The position numbers were made by a program, and so were the translations under genes. Shown here one piece after another: positions 16,700 through 25,988 of a DNA stretch of 41,155 nt. The notes under the pieces were generated by a model. It did not search any database, had not been told where the DNA came from, and saw only the letters and a program-made list of their open reading frames with translations. Numbering within the stretch: the first letter of the stretch is position 1; the number at the start of each line of letters is the position of its first letter. The stretch is taken from the NCBI GenBank assembly GCA_944323665.1, contig CALUTN010000001.1, positions 1 through 41,155 of the forward strand, read 5' to 3'. This DNA comes from Candidatus Gastranaerophilales bacterium. Its GTDB lineage: Bacteria; Cyanobacteriota; Vampirovibrionia; Gastranaerophilales; Gastranaerophilaceae.

Positions 16700-17780
16700 T
16701 TAAGCATTTCTCTTCCCGCCTGTTTTTAAATACTCTTCAATAAACCCGTCAAGGTTCCCGTCCATGACTGAATCTACATTCCCGACTTCATAACCTGTCC
16801 TGTGGTCTTTAACCATTTTATATGGATGAAAAACATAAGAGCGGATTTGAGAACCAAAATTAATATCAACGTTTTCGCCTTTTAGTTCAGCTAATTTTTT
16901 TTCATGCTCTCTTTGTCTGATTTCAAGGAGTTTGGAAGCCAGCATCTGCATGGCATTTTCTTTGTTTTGAAGCTGCGACCTTTCCTGCTGGCATTTAACC
17001 ACAATCCCTGTAGGCTTGTGCAGAATTCTTACTGCCGTTTCTACCTTATTAACATTCTGCCCGCCGGCGCCTCCTGAGCGCATTGTATCAATTTCTAAAT
17101 CCTCGGGCGGAATTGTTATTGTTTTTTCATAATCCGGAATAATCGGAGAAACCTCGCAGGAAGCAAAACTTGTCTGGCGTTTGCCGTTAGCATTGAAAGG
17201 AGAAATTCTTACAAGCCTATGCACGCCTTTTTCTGCCTTAGCATAACCGTACGCATATTTTCCGGTAATCTTGATTGTTGCAGACTTAATCCCCGCTTCT
17301 TCTCCGTCAGAACGGTCAATAAGTTCAACTTTCCATCCTCTTGATTCTGCCCAGCGGGTATACATTCTAAGAAGCATTTCCGCCCAGTCCTGAGCATCAG
17401 TTCCGCCCGCTCCGGCATTAATCGTTAAAAAAGCGTCTGCTTCGTCGTATTCTCCTGATAGCATTTTTTGGATATCGTATCTATCGAGTTCCTTTTCAAG
17501 TTCGCTAAGAGAAGGCTCTGTTTCTTTAATAAGCTCTTCATCCCCAATTTCGTAAGCAATCCGGGCATCGTCAATTATAGAATCCCATTTTTTAACCTGC
17601 TCTAAAGTGTCCTTTATTTCTCTTGATTTCTGTCCCAATTCTGTTGCAAGCTTCTGGTCAGTCCAAACTTCAGGACTCTGTAGTTTGGTTTCAAGTTCTT
17701 TTAATTCTTTCTCCAGACCGGCAAGGTCAAAGACACTCCTTATTTTTATTTACTCTTTGCTTCAGTTCTTCTAAATTCAT
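16700..17780 (-). CDS. prfB: Peptide chain release factor 2, programmed +1 frameshift
   Basis: Recognises UGA and UAA and releases the finished chain. The first frame runs from the ATG at 17780 for 17 codons ([17 protein letters not shown]) to an in-frame TGA at 17727-17729. After a +1 slip translation continues as [13 protein letters not shown]... to 16700, about 359 aa in total. The release-factor anticodon-like SPF (RISPFNANG) and the catalytic GGQ ([11 protein letters not shown]) are both present. Length and domain order are normal for RF2. The ATG overlaps the tmk stop as ATGA, so it is translated after tmk on the same message. Confidence 0.96.
17726..17740 (-). promoter_or_regulatory. 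prfB autoregulatory frameshift site
   Basis: On the minus strand AGGAG (17740-17736), 3 nt, CTT TGA C. This is the canonical RF2 arrangement: an internal Shine-Dalgarno 3 nt before a CUU codon, followed by the UGA stop that RF2 itself reads. Low RF2 favours the +1 slip to UUU-GAC and restores RF2 synthesis. Confidence 0.95.
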
Positions 17781-18370
17781 TTTCCTATTAACTCAACTAC
17801 TTTTTTATGAATATTCTCTATTGTATCAGAAGAATTTATAACTTTAACTCTTTGAGGCTCTTCTTTTGCAATCTCTAAAAAGCCTTCACGAACCTTTTTA
17901 AAGAACTCAATCCCTGCAGATTCCATTCTGTCTTTATTCTTGCCTACACGAGCTTGAGAAGTTTCTATATCGACATCAAAAACAATTGTTAAATCCGGCT
18001 TAAGCCCGCCGGTTGCAAGGGCATTAAGCTTCTTAATTTCTTCTATATCAAGCCCTCTTCCGTAACCCTGATATGCGACAGTTGAATCAGTATGTCTGTC
18101 ACAGAGAACAATTGTACCTTCTTGAAGTGCCGGCTTTATAATGCAATCAACATGCTGCGCTCTATCAGCCAGAAATAAGAAAGACTCACACCTTGAAGAA
18201 ACCTCTCCGTCATAGTTAAGCAAAATTTCTCTTATTTTTTCACCCAGACCTTTGGAACCAGGCTCTCTTGTTAAAAGAGTTTTGTACCCTTTTGAGCGGA
18301 GATATTCATCAATCAGTTTTATCTGGGTGGTTTTTCCGCAGCCATCCGCCCCTTCAAATGTTATAAACAT
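17777..18370 (-). CDS. tmk: Thymidylate kinase
   Basis: Phosphorylates dTMP to dTDP with ATP. The P-loop is GADGCGKTT at residues 7-15, and the DR motif is in LCDRHTDSTVAYQGYGRG near residue 90, which also holds the dTMP-binding Tyr/Gln. The lid region follows at about 140. 197 aa is standard. The start has AGGAGG 5 nt upstream. The stop overlaps the prfB start by 4 bp. It lies 40 nt after a DUF3137 gene and is probably in the same operon. Confidence 0.95.
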   Translation of the reverse strand: MFITFEGADGCGKTTQIKLIDEYLRSKGYKTLLTREPGSKGLGEKIREILLNYDGEVSSRCESFLFLADRAQHVDCIIKPALQEGTIVLCDRHTDSTVAYQGYGRGLDIEEIKKLNALATGGLKPDLTIVFDVDIETSQARVGKNKDRMESAGIEFFKKVREGFLEIAKEEPQRVKVINSSDTIENIHKKVVELIGK

Positions 18371-18410
18371 AACTTCCTCCTGGCTTTATTGTAGTAAATA
18401 AAAAGGAAGT

Positions 18411-19355
18411 TTACAACCCAATTCTTTGATTCAGTTTAAAGTGATCAATTAATTTAACTATAGAAACAATTTCTTCATACATCTGGAAGTACTGCTGAGC
18501 ATCATCAATAGGTTTTGTAAGAGAGCATAGGGAAAATAAATCCTTGCCCGTTGAAAGAGCTATAAGAAGATATTTGTCATAGAAAGAACAACTTACTTTT
18601 TGTGCCTTAAAAGCTGTCTGCATGTTATTTAATCTATTCATAAAAGCAGTTGTAATAAGGTATCTTGCTTCTACTTCATCATCCGTAAATACATCAAACT
18701 TCTTTTCAAATACCACATCTTCTAATGTTGTATGTTTGAGTGCCGCATCAGGAGAGGAATGGAATATTCCGTCCGGTTTAATAACCGTATGTCCTTCAAA
18801 ATTTTTATTCATGTCCAGCTTTACTATAACACCGTTGAAAACAGTTGTTCTGTTTTTCCCGGAACCTCGGTCATATTCAGCTTCAATAATTTCAATTCCG
18901 ACATCTTTATAAATACCTTCAAAAACATCATCATAAGAAGATGAGGTAAAATCAGGAACTACATTGGAATCAGAAAATAAATATTCATTATCTGTATAGT
19001 GCCCTTCATACCATCTCATCGCTCCAAAGCAGCTGCAAACGGTAGGCATTATTTTTGATTTTATTTTGTTTTCAAAGCTCTTTTTTATTGAATACCAGAC
19101 AAACCATGCAGCCCCTAAGAAAAGAATTCCGCCCTTTAGCACTCCCTCTTTTGCATCTGAATCCAGTCCTTGCAGAAAGAAGCCTGCCCATAATAAAAAT
19201 AGTCCCGGAATAGATAACAGCGTTGAGGAAAGAATTGCCAGGACAAGACGTAATTTCCTTTGGTTTTCATACTGTCTGACAACGGGAACTATTTTTTTAT
19301 TATAGTTCTCATAAAATTCATTGCGCATTTGAACATAGGTTTTTGCTTTACCCAT
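18411..19355 (-). CDS. DUF3137 membrane protein, copy 2
   Basis: A 314-aa DUF3137-type protein of unknown function. Two membrane helices (residues about 36-58 and 70-88) are followed by a soluble domain. The soluble part contains CSCFGAMRW near 108 and ALKHTTLEDVVFEKKFDVF near 210, with VEARYLITTAFMNRL after it. It closely resembles the next upstream gene in domain order and in these motifs, so the pair arose by tandem duplication. The family is often found beside lemA, as here. The start lies 2 nt after the stop of copy 1. It is likely to act at the inner membrane together with LemA. Confidence 0.8.
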   Translation of the reverse strand: MGKAKTYVQMRNEFYENYNKKIVPVVRQYENQRKLRLVLAILSSTLLSIPGLFLLWAGFFLQGLDSDAKEGVLKGGILFLGAAWFVWYSIKKSFENKIKSKIMPTVCSCFGAMRWYEGHYTDNEYLFSDSNVVPDFTSSSYDDVFEGIYKDVGIEIIEAEYDRGSGKNRTTVFNGVIVKLDMNKNFEGHTVIKPDGIFHSSPDAALKHTTLEDVVFEKKFDVFTDDEVEARYLITTAFMNRLNNMQTAFKAQKVSCSFYDKYLLIALSTGKDLFSLCSLTKPIDDAQQYFQMYEEIVSIVKLIDHFKLNQRIGL

Positions 19356-19357
19356 AT

Positions 19358-20326
19358 TTAAAGTCCTATTTTCTGGTTGAGTTTAAAGTGTTCTATTAAA
19401 TGAAGAAGGGAGTTTATCTCTTCAAACATTGTAAAGAATTGTTTTTCATCGTTGACAGGTTTGAATAACGAAGCCACCGAAAACAAATCCTGATTAACCC
19501 CGATAGCTAAGATTAACTTATCTTGATAAAAGGCACAGGATATATTTTTTGCTTTAAAAGCCGTTTCAATATTTGTTAATCTTTCCATAAATGCAGTTGT
19601 CAAAAGATATCTGGCTTCAACTTCATCATCTGTAAAAACATCAAATTTCCTTTCAAATACAACATCCTCCAGAGTTGTATGTTTCAGTTTACTAAACCCT
19701 AAATTTTTTATAAGAGCATCCGGTTTAACTATAGTGTGTCCGGAAAAGTTTTTATTCATTTTAAATTGGACAAGAACACCTTTCCAAACTGTATGTTCAC
19801 GTGTTCTTGTTCTGCCGTCGCTATCGGTATACCGTTCTATTTTTAAATATTTTAATTCGGCAATCTCTAGAGGAACATCTTTAACCGAGCCGGTAAATAC
19901 ATCATCAACAGTACATTTATCGTAATTATTTATTAATTCAGCATCTTTTAAGATTCTGTGAGAAGGATAAACTCCCTGACTCCATTGCAAATTACCGAAA
20001 CATCCGCACAAAATCGGCATAACTTTGCCTTTTACTTTGTTTTCAAAAGTTTTTGCAATAAAAGCATATATACCAAAAACCAACGCCCCGGAAATTACCG
20101 CAGGAACAAATATTTTTTGTAAATCAATAGAGCCGCCGTTTACCATTATGAAAGTGAATTCAACATAACAGCATGCTATCAATACCAAAACAGGTACTAT
20201 AAATAAAGCAATTGATATATTAAGCCAAGTTTTTCTTTCTTTCTCAAAACCTTCAAGTGCAGGTAAACAAACTGTTTTGAATTTTTTGTAAAATTCATCA
20301 CAATAATTATTTTTTTGTTCTTCCAT
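19358..20326 (-). CDS. DUF3137 membrane protein, copy 1
   Basis: A 322-aa paralogue of the following gene: two membrane helices (residues about 36-60 and 75-93), then CGCFGNLQW, KLKHTTLEDVVFERKFDVF and VEARYLLTTAFMERL. The soluble domain also has a charged insert (KIERYTDSDGRTRTREHT) that is shorter in copy 2. It starts 15 nt after the lemA stop and is part of the same run. Biochemical function unknown. Confidence 0.8.
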   Translation of the reverse strand: MEEQKNNYCDEFYKKFKTVCLPALEGFEKERKTWLNISIALFIVPVLVLIACCYVEFTFIMVNGGSIDLQKIFVPAVISGALVFGIYAFIAKTFENKVKGKVMPILCGCFGNLQWSQGVYPSHRILKDAELINNYDKCTVDDVFTGSVKDVPLEIAELKYLKIERYTDSDGRTRTREHTVWKGVLVQFKMNKNFSGHTIVKPDALIKNLGFSKLKHTTLEDVVFERKFDVFTDDEVEARYLLTTAFMERLTNIETAFKAKNISCAFYQDKLILAIGVNQDLFSVASLFKPVNDEKQFFTMFEEINSLLHLIEHFKLNQKIGL

Positions 20327-20341
20327 TATTTACTCCGGGAT

Positions 20342-20914
20342 TTATTTTAAGAAATCTGCTGCATTAACCGGTTTTGTTTCAGCTTCTGCAACCTGGAAGA
20401 ATTCTTGGCGTTTTACCCCGACCATTGAAGCAACAAGTGAAGAAGGGAATATTTCCACTGCATTATTGAGTTCAAGCACAGCTGAGTTATAGAATCTCCT
20501 TGCTGCTGCGATATGTTCTTCTACTTCATTATAAGTCTGCATTGCGGTCATCATGGTTTGGTCTGATTTTAACTGAGGATAATTTTCTACAGCTACCATA
20601 ATTTGACCCATTGCATTTTTAATCTGATTATCAAGTTCAAGTTTCTTGCCGATACTGTTCATATCATTTGGAAGAGCCATTGCCTGGGTTCTGAGTTCTG
20701 TAACCTTTTCCATTAACCCTCTTTCATGCTCCATGAATTTACCTGCCAGAGTCAAAATATTAGGAATAAGGTCATATCTCTTTTTAAGCTGGACACTAAT
20801 ACTTGAAAAAGCCTCCATAACTTTGTTTTTCTTTTTGATTACGCCAACATATACACTGTAAAAACCTAATGCTATAACAGCTACTGCAATAATCAAAATC
20901 AAGCTTGTATCCAT
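20342..20914 (-). CDS. lemA: LemA-family protein
   Basis: A 190-aa LemA protein: one N-terminal membrane helix (MDTSLILIIAVAVIALGF), then a helical-bundle domain with the family hallmark F-x-x-I-x-V-Q-L-K-x-R-Y-D-L-I-P-N (residues about 36-50), ENYPQLKSD and RRFYNSAVLELNN. LemA proteins are inner-membrane proteins of unclear role, often next to DUF3137 or TPM-domain genes. The ATG at 20914 has AGGAAG 6 nt upstream; the frame is open to 20947, but the extra 11 residues are unsupported. It leads the DUF3137-tmk-prfB run. Confidence 0.9.
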   Translation of the reverse strand: MDTSLILIIAVAVIALGFYSVYVGVIKKKNKVMEAFSSISVQLKKRYDLIPNILTLAGKFMEHERGLMEKVTELRTQAMALPNDMNSIGKKLELDNQIKNAMGQIMVAVENYPQLKSDQTMMTAMQTYNEVEEHIAAARRFYNSAVLELNNAVEIFPSSLVASMVGVKRQEFFQVAEAETKPVNAADFLK

Positions 20915-20978
20915 AACTCTTCCTTTCTTATCATATAACCCAAACAATTTTACTATATATTATGCACAACAGAATCAG

Positions 20979-22949
20979 CTACAAAGAGTATATATTTCCA
21001 TAAACCCAATATGAGCGCAAAACTTTTTTTACATAATTCTTAGTTTCCGGATATGGAATCTGTTCCACAAATTCATCAGTATCATTATAAATAAGTTTTG
21101 AAAACCAGCCCGTTACAGAACCTATACCGCCATTATATGCAGAAATCGCATATAAGTCCTTATTCCCTAAAACTTTTTTCAAACTTTCATAATAAACACT
21201 TCCTCCTCTAATATTATTTTCAGGGTTAAAAATATCATTCGGCAATTTATTGTTTTTAACTATTTCAGCATAAGTAGCCGGCATCAACTGCATTAATCCG
21301 CCGGCGCCGGTTGGGCTTTTAGCGTAAGGATTAAAGTGGCTTTCTTCTTTTATAATTGATTCAATAATTATAGGATTATTATTGCCTTTGTACTTATCTG
21401 CAATTTCGTAGTAATGCAAAGGATAAATCAAGCGCCATCTTAAATCCGTAAACGGCGGCTTAACCGTAAGTTCTTCCATCGCATTTCTCGCGAGCACAGC
21501 TGAAATTGTATAATCTCCTTTTTGATATGCTATCCAGCTTTGTATAAATTTATCCTGTCTGCATAGTTCGGCGACAAGGTCATAATCCTTTAACAGCGCC
21601 AACTTTATGACTAAATTTTTCTCCAAAGATTTTTTATATGGAAAAACAACCGGCTTGTTGTTCAAATCGAAAAACGGGAGCGTACCATCATCCTTAAACA
21701 GATTATAATTCGCTCTATACGCATAATAAGTATCCGGGTATTTTGAAAGAACCTGTTTATAATAATTATTAGCGCTTTCATAATGTTTAAGCTTGTTTGA
21801 AATTCTTCCCATATAATACATTACTGCCGGGCTTGATTTTATATTAGGGAATTTTTTCAAATGCAAAAATCCAAGCCGCTGCGCATCTTGATATTTCTTA
21901 TGAAGATATTTCGCCATAAAAATGTTATACAGAGCTTCTCCTGAAAATTGTCCGTTAGGATATTTTTCATATAGTGTTCTGTAGCAGGCTTCCTGCAAAT
22001 TGTCCGGAGTAACCTCGTTACAATTAAGGTAAGCTATATAATCCGCACCTGTTGAATTATAATTTTTTGAAGCGAGAAAAGATATACCTTCTTTCCGGGA
22101 AGGAAAAACAGAAACATAGTTATCAATAACTTCTATGACATCATCTTGCGAAACACCTGCCGCGTAATCTTTCAGCCCTAATTCTGTATAATATTTTACC
22201 TTGTCTTTGTTACCCAGTTTAAATTCATTTTTTGCAAAATCCGCCCAGCTTTCTGCAAGAGTTGTTTTATTTAGAAAAGCTTTTGTTTTCTCATAATCAC
22301 CGTTTGCATAATAAGATTTGGCAATAAGGAGATTATCATAGTTGGTTAATTTTGGATGTAATTTTTCTATCTCTTCTATGGAACTAATTGCAAAGCGTCC
22401 ATCCGGAGCTTTTTCTAAATATGTTTTAAAATTAATAACTGCTTTTTCTTTTGCTTTTGCCTGCCGTTTTTCATTTTCCGGCAAATTTTTTAACCCTATA
22501 AGCCCCAAATAATACTCGGAAGCTATTGCATAATCACTCGTAGGATGTTTTTTTATAATACGTTTAAAATGGCGTTTGGCTCCTTTATCACCTGTATCAA
22601 GCATAAGCGTCGCCATATTATATTCACTTATCGGAACAATGCTTGACTTTGAACTTGAACGAACAATGCGTTTATACTTCTTTATAGCAAGTTCTTTTTT
22701 CCCCATATTTGTAGCACATCTTGCCTGGCGAAAAAGAGCTGACGCTTTAAGACTGGAGCCTGAAGGAACCTTCCCAAACTCTTGATATGCTGTCTCATAA
22801 TCGGCATTTTTATAGCTCTCCAGCGCCGTAGTATACGCTTTTATTCCGCGGCTTTCAGAAGATATGTGATTATAAGTAAAATATCCGATACAAAAAATAG
22901 CAAGAGCTACTACTATATATAAATCATACTTTTTTCTTCGTCTTCTCAT
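20979..22949 (-). CDS. Slt70-like soluble lytic transglycosylase, membrane-anchored
   Basis: A periplasmic peptidoglycan lyase that cleaves MurNAc-GlcNAc with formation of 1,6-anhydroMurNAc. A basic N-terminus (MRRRRKKYD) and one membrane helix (9-27) anchor it. Residues 35-510 are TPR/U-shaped superhelical repeats. The C-terminal SLT domain has catalytic Glu in ESIIKEESHFNPYAKSPTGA, then GLMQLMPAT and AISAYNGG. 656 aa matches the Slt70 type. The start has only a weak GGAAAAG site. The lemA start lies 64 nt downstream, so shared transcription is possible. Confidence 0.92.
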   Translation of the reverse strand: MRRRRKKYDLYIVVALAIFCIGYFTYNHISSESRGIKAYTTALESYKNADYETAYQEFGKVPSGSSLKASALFRQARCATNMGKKELAIKKYKRIVRSSSKSSIVPISEYNMATLMLDTGDKGAKRHFKRIIKKHPTSDYAIASEYYLGLIGLKNLPENEKRQAKAKEKAVINFKTYLEKAPDGRFAISSIEEIEKLHPKLTNYDNLLIAKSYYANGDYEKTKAFLNKTTLAESWADFAKNEFKLGNKDKVKYYTELGLKDYAAGVSQDDVIEVIDNYVSVFPSRKEGISFLASKNYNSTGADYIAYLNCNEVTPDNLQEACYRTLYEKYPNGQFSGEALYNIFMAKYLHKKYQDAQRLGFLHLKKFPNIKSSPAVMYYMGRISNKLKHYESANNYYKQVLSKYPDTYYAYRANYNLFKDDGTLPFFDLNNKPVVFPYKKSLEKNLVIKLALLKDYDLVAELCRQDKFIQSWIAYQKGDYTISAVLARNAMEELTVKPPFTDLRWRLIYPLHYYEIADKYKGNNNPIIIESIIKEESHFNPYAKSPTGAGGLMQLMPATYAEIVKNNKLPNDIFNPENNIRGGSVYYESLKKVLGNKDLYAISAYNGGIGSVTGWFSKLIYNDTDEFVEQIPYPETKNYVKKVLRSYWVYGNIYSL

Positions 22950-23083
22950 TTAAATCTTTTCCGGTTTTTGTATCCACCAGGGCAAGGGAATTCCTTAACC
23001 ACTATTGTAATATATTATCATGCAAAAGAAAAATCCTGTAATAAAAAATTACATTTTATCGCCAATAAAATTCGTTCTCAAAG

Positions 23084-23119
23084 AAAAAGAATGCCCGAAA
23101 TATTCGAACATTCCTTTTT
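23084..23119 (-). terminator. Terminator of ileS
   Basis: The stem GAATGTTCGAA / TTCGGGCATTC (11 positions, two G-T wobbles, 3-nt loop) is flanked by A and T runs. It lies about 33 nt beyond the ileS stop on the minus strand. Confidence 0.75.
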
Positions 23120-23152
23120 CTAAAAATAAAATAATCTTTGTTCACAAAGACT

Positions 23153-25954
23153 TTAGTTAACAGCCTCATAGCAATCTGAGCAAATTGTCTCAAATCCTGC
23201 ATGTTCGCCAAGTTTACGGTATTTCCAGCAGCGTTCGCATTTTTCTCCTTCTGCTTTTGTTACCCAGACAGTGACCCCTTCTTCTGTATATTCATTCAAA
23301 ATGTTTTCAGGAGCTTTGTCAGTTACGTAAGCTTGAGATGTAATAAAGATATCCGCAAGGTCTTTTTCGTTCTGTTTCAATATCTCAGCATCATCCGACT
23401 TAACATAAACAGCAACTTCAAGCGAACTTCCAACCTTTTTATCCGCTCTCAAAGGTTCAATTGCTCTTGTTACGACTTCTCTTGTCTTTAAGATTTTTTC
23501 AAAATCTTTTTCAAGCTCAGGGTTGTTCCATTCTTTATTTGCTTCTGCCCAATCGGCAAGCAGAATACTTTCCAATCCGCCTCTCTGACATTCAGGAGTA
23601 TTCTGCCAGATATCTTCTGCCTGGTGCGGCATTACAGGAGTAAGAACTCTTACAAGAGCTTGCAGGGTTTCGTAAAGAACAGTCTGACATGCTCTTCTTG
23701 ATAAAGATTTTTTACCTGCCGTATAGAGTCTGTCTTTTACAATATCAAGATAGAATGAGCTTAAATCCACTGCTGCAAAGTTTTGCAAGCATTGGAAATA
23801 TTTATAGAATTCATAGTTTTCAAATGCAACTGTTACTTCTTCCACAAGTTTATTCAATTTGTGAAGCGCAAACTTATCAATCGGTTTTAAATCATCATAT
23901 TTTACATAATCAACAGCAGGGTCAAAATCAAATATATTACCAAGCAGGAATCTTGCCGTGTTTCTTGTTTTCTTAAAGATTTCCGCAAGCTGTTTAATAA
24001 TATTGTCACCGATTTTGGTATCATTTCTGTAATCCACGGAAGCTGCCCAGAGTCTTAAAATATCAGCTCCGTAGTTTTTAATAATATCATCCGGTCTTAT
24101 ATAGTTTCCAAGTGACTTGGACATCTTTCTGCCGTCTTCTCCAAATACGAAACCGTGGGTTAAAACTGTTTTATAAGGTACTTTACCCTGAGTAGCAATT
24201 GAAGTAAGCAAAGATGACTGGAACCAGCCTCTATGCTGGTCAGAACCCTCCAGATACATATCAACAGGCGTATGTCCTAATTCATCAGCGCGTCTTTCTA
24301 CAACAGCTCTCCAGGTAACACCAGAATCGAACCAGACATCCATAATGTCTTGCTCTTTTCTAATATGTTTTCCCCCGCATTTAGGGCATACAAAACCAGC
24401 CGGTAAAAGCTCTTCCGAAGTGTGTTTTACCCAGGCGTCAGAACTTTCTTTTTCAAATATTTTTGCAACATTTTCTATAGTTTCATCAGTAACAATAGTT
24501 TCACCGCAGTCTTCGCAATAGAATACCGGTATCGGAACTCCCCAGGCTCTTTGACGGGAAATACACCAGTCTGTACGTCCTGCAACCATGTTAGAAATTC
24601 TGGCTTCGCCGCTTGCAGGTATCCATTTTACCCCTTTAATTGCCTCAAGTGTTTCATCACGGAATCTGTCTACTTTTACAAACCATTGCGGAGTTGCTCT
24701 GTAGATTACAGGATTTTTACATCTCCAGCAGTGCGGATAAGAGTGGTTTATATCAGCAGCAGCAAGTAAAGCACCGCAAGCTTCAAGCTTATCTATAACA
24801 ATTTTGTTTCCTTTATAATACGGAACACCTTCTAAATCTTTATCATTGACAATCTCTGTCCAAACACCTTTGCTGTCCAGAGGTGAAAATACTTCAATAT
24901 TATATCTGCACCCGACTTCATAGTCCTCAAGACCATGTCCCGGAGCCGTATGAACAGAACCGGTACCTGCATCCAGAGTAACATGTTCGCCTAAAATAAT
25001 TGGTGATTTTCTGTCATATAACGGATGTTTTGTTTCTAAGAGTTCTAAATCCGCACCGGCGCAAGAACCTATGACAACAATATCTTTTTCTTCCCAGCCG
25101 ACACCTTCAAGGAAGCTGCCTAAAAGTCCTTGAGCAGCTACATATACATCATTCCCGTATGTAAAGAATGTGTATTCAAATTTAGGGTGCATACTGATTG
25201 CCATATTTGAAGGAATTGTCCAAGGAGTAGTTGTCCAGATGACCGCATAAACATCCTTTCCTTTTGTATCAACCAGCTTATTAATCTTTTCAACTGATTC
25301 CGGTGTAAATTTGAATCTTACATAAATAGATGTTGAAGTATGATCAGCATATTCAACCTCTGCTTCCGCCAGAGCTGTTTCGCATGAAGCGCACCAGTAA
25401 ACAGGTTTTAACCCTTTTTCTACATACCCTTTCTTGTACATTTCTCCGAAAACTCTGACCTGTTCTGCTTCAAATTCAGGATTAATAGTTAAATAAGGAT
25501 GCTCCCAGTCTCCCCAAACTCCGAGACGCTTAAATTCAGCCTCCTGACCTTTAAGGTTTTTGTGTGCAAATTCTCTGCATTTTGCTCTGAGTTCTACCGG
25601 AGTGAGAGCTGCTCTTCCGCCTTTAATATTTTTTACTACAGCATTTTCGATAGGAAGTCCGTGTCCGTCATAACCCGGAACGTAAGGAGCGTAATATCCT
25701 CTCATAGATTTATATCTGATTAAGATATCCTTAAGGATTTTGTTCAAAGCTGTTCCGACATGAATTTTTTCGGAACTCAAATACGGAGGACCGTCATGGA
25801 GTACAAAGGAATTCGCTTTATCACGCTGTTCCAAGTTCTTTTGATATACATTTACCTCTTCCCAGAATTCTTGGGTTTGCGGCTCTTTTTTAGTAGCATT
25901 AGCTCTCATCTCAAGAGTCGTTTGCGGTAAATTCAAGGTCTCTTTATATTCCAT
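23153..25954 (-). CDS. ileS: Isoleucyl-tRNA synthetase
   Basis: Class I synthetase charging tRNA-Ile, with an editing domain against valine. The HIGH-equivalent is IHVGTALNK, with Thr in place of the last His. WTTTPWTIPSNMA marks the editing (CP1) domain, KMSKSLGN the second signature, and a C-terminal zinc finger reads CERCW...CSDCYE. 933 aa is the normal bacterial type. I chose the ATG at 25954 (GGGTG 7 nt upstream) over the GTG at 25963. The gene starts 34 nt after the symporter stop, so it may be read from that promoter. No T-box leader can fit in the gap. Confidence 0.96.
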   Translation of the reverse strand: MEYKETLNLPQTTLEMRANATKKEPQTQEFWEEVNVYQKNLEQRDKANSFVLHDGPPYLSSEKIHVGTALNKILKDILIRYKSMRGYYAPYVPGYDGHGLPIENAVVKNIKGGRAALTPVELRAKCREFAHKNLKGQEAEFKRLGVWGDWEHPYLTINPEFEAEQVRVFGEMYKKGYVEKGLKPVYWCASCETALAEAEVEYADHTSTSIYVRFKFTPESVEKINKLVDTKGKDVYAVIWTTTPWTIPSNMAISMHPKFEYTFFTYGNDVYVAAQGLLGSFLEGVGWEEKDIVVIGSCAGADLELLETKHPLYDRKSPIILGEHVTLDAGTGSVHTAPGHGLEDYEVGCRYNIEVFSPLDSKGVWTEIVNDKDLEGVPYYKGNKIVIDKLEACGALLAAADINHSYPHCWRCKNPVIYRATPQWFVKVDRFRDETLEAIKGVKWIPASGEARISNMVAGRTDWCISRQRAWGVPIPVFYCEDCGETIVTDETIENVAKIFEKESSDAWVKHTSEELLPAGFVCPKCGGKHIRKEQDIMDVWFDSGVTWRAVVERRADELGHTPVDMYLEGSDQHRGWFQSSLLTSIATQGKVPYKTVLTHGFVFGEDGRKMSKSLGNYIRPDDIIKNYGADILRLWAASVDYRNDTKIGDNIIKQLAEIFKKTRNTARFLLGNIFDFDPAVDYVKYDDLKPIDKFALHKLNKLVEEVTVAFENYEFYKYFQCLQNFAAVDLSSFYLDIVKDRLYTAGKKSLSRRACQTVLYETLQALVRVLTPVMPHQAEDIWQNTPECQRGGLESILLADWAEANKEWNNPELEKDFEKILKTREVVTRAIEPLRADKKVGSSLEVAVYVKSDDAEILKQNEKDLADIFITSQAYVTDKAPENILNEYTEEGVTVWVTKAEGEKCERCWKYRKLGEHAGFETICSDCYEAVN

Positions 25955-25988
25955 CTTAATCACCCTTTCTTAATCCTTAATCAAAAAT

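Noticed and set aside
25955-25988. T-box leader before ileS
   Set aside because: Only 34 nt separate it from the symporter stop; no T-box can fit.
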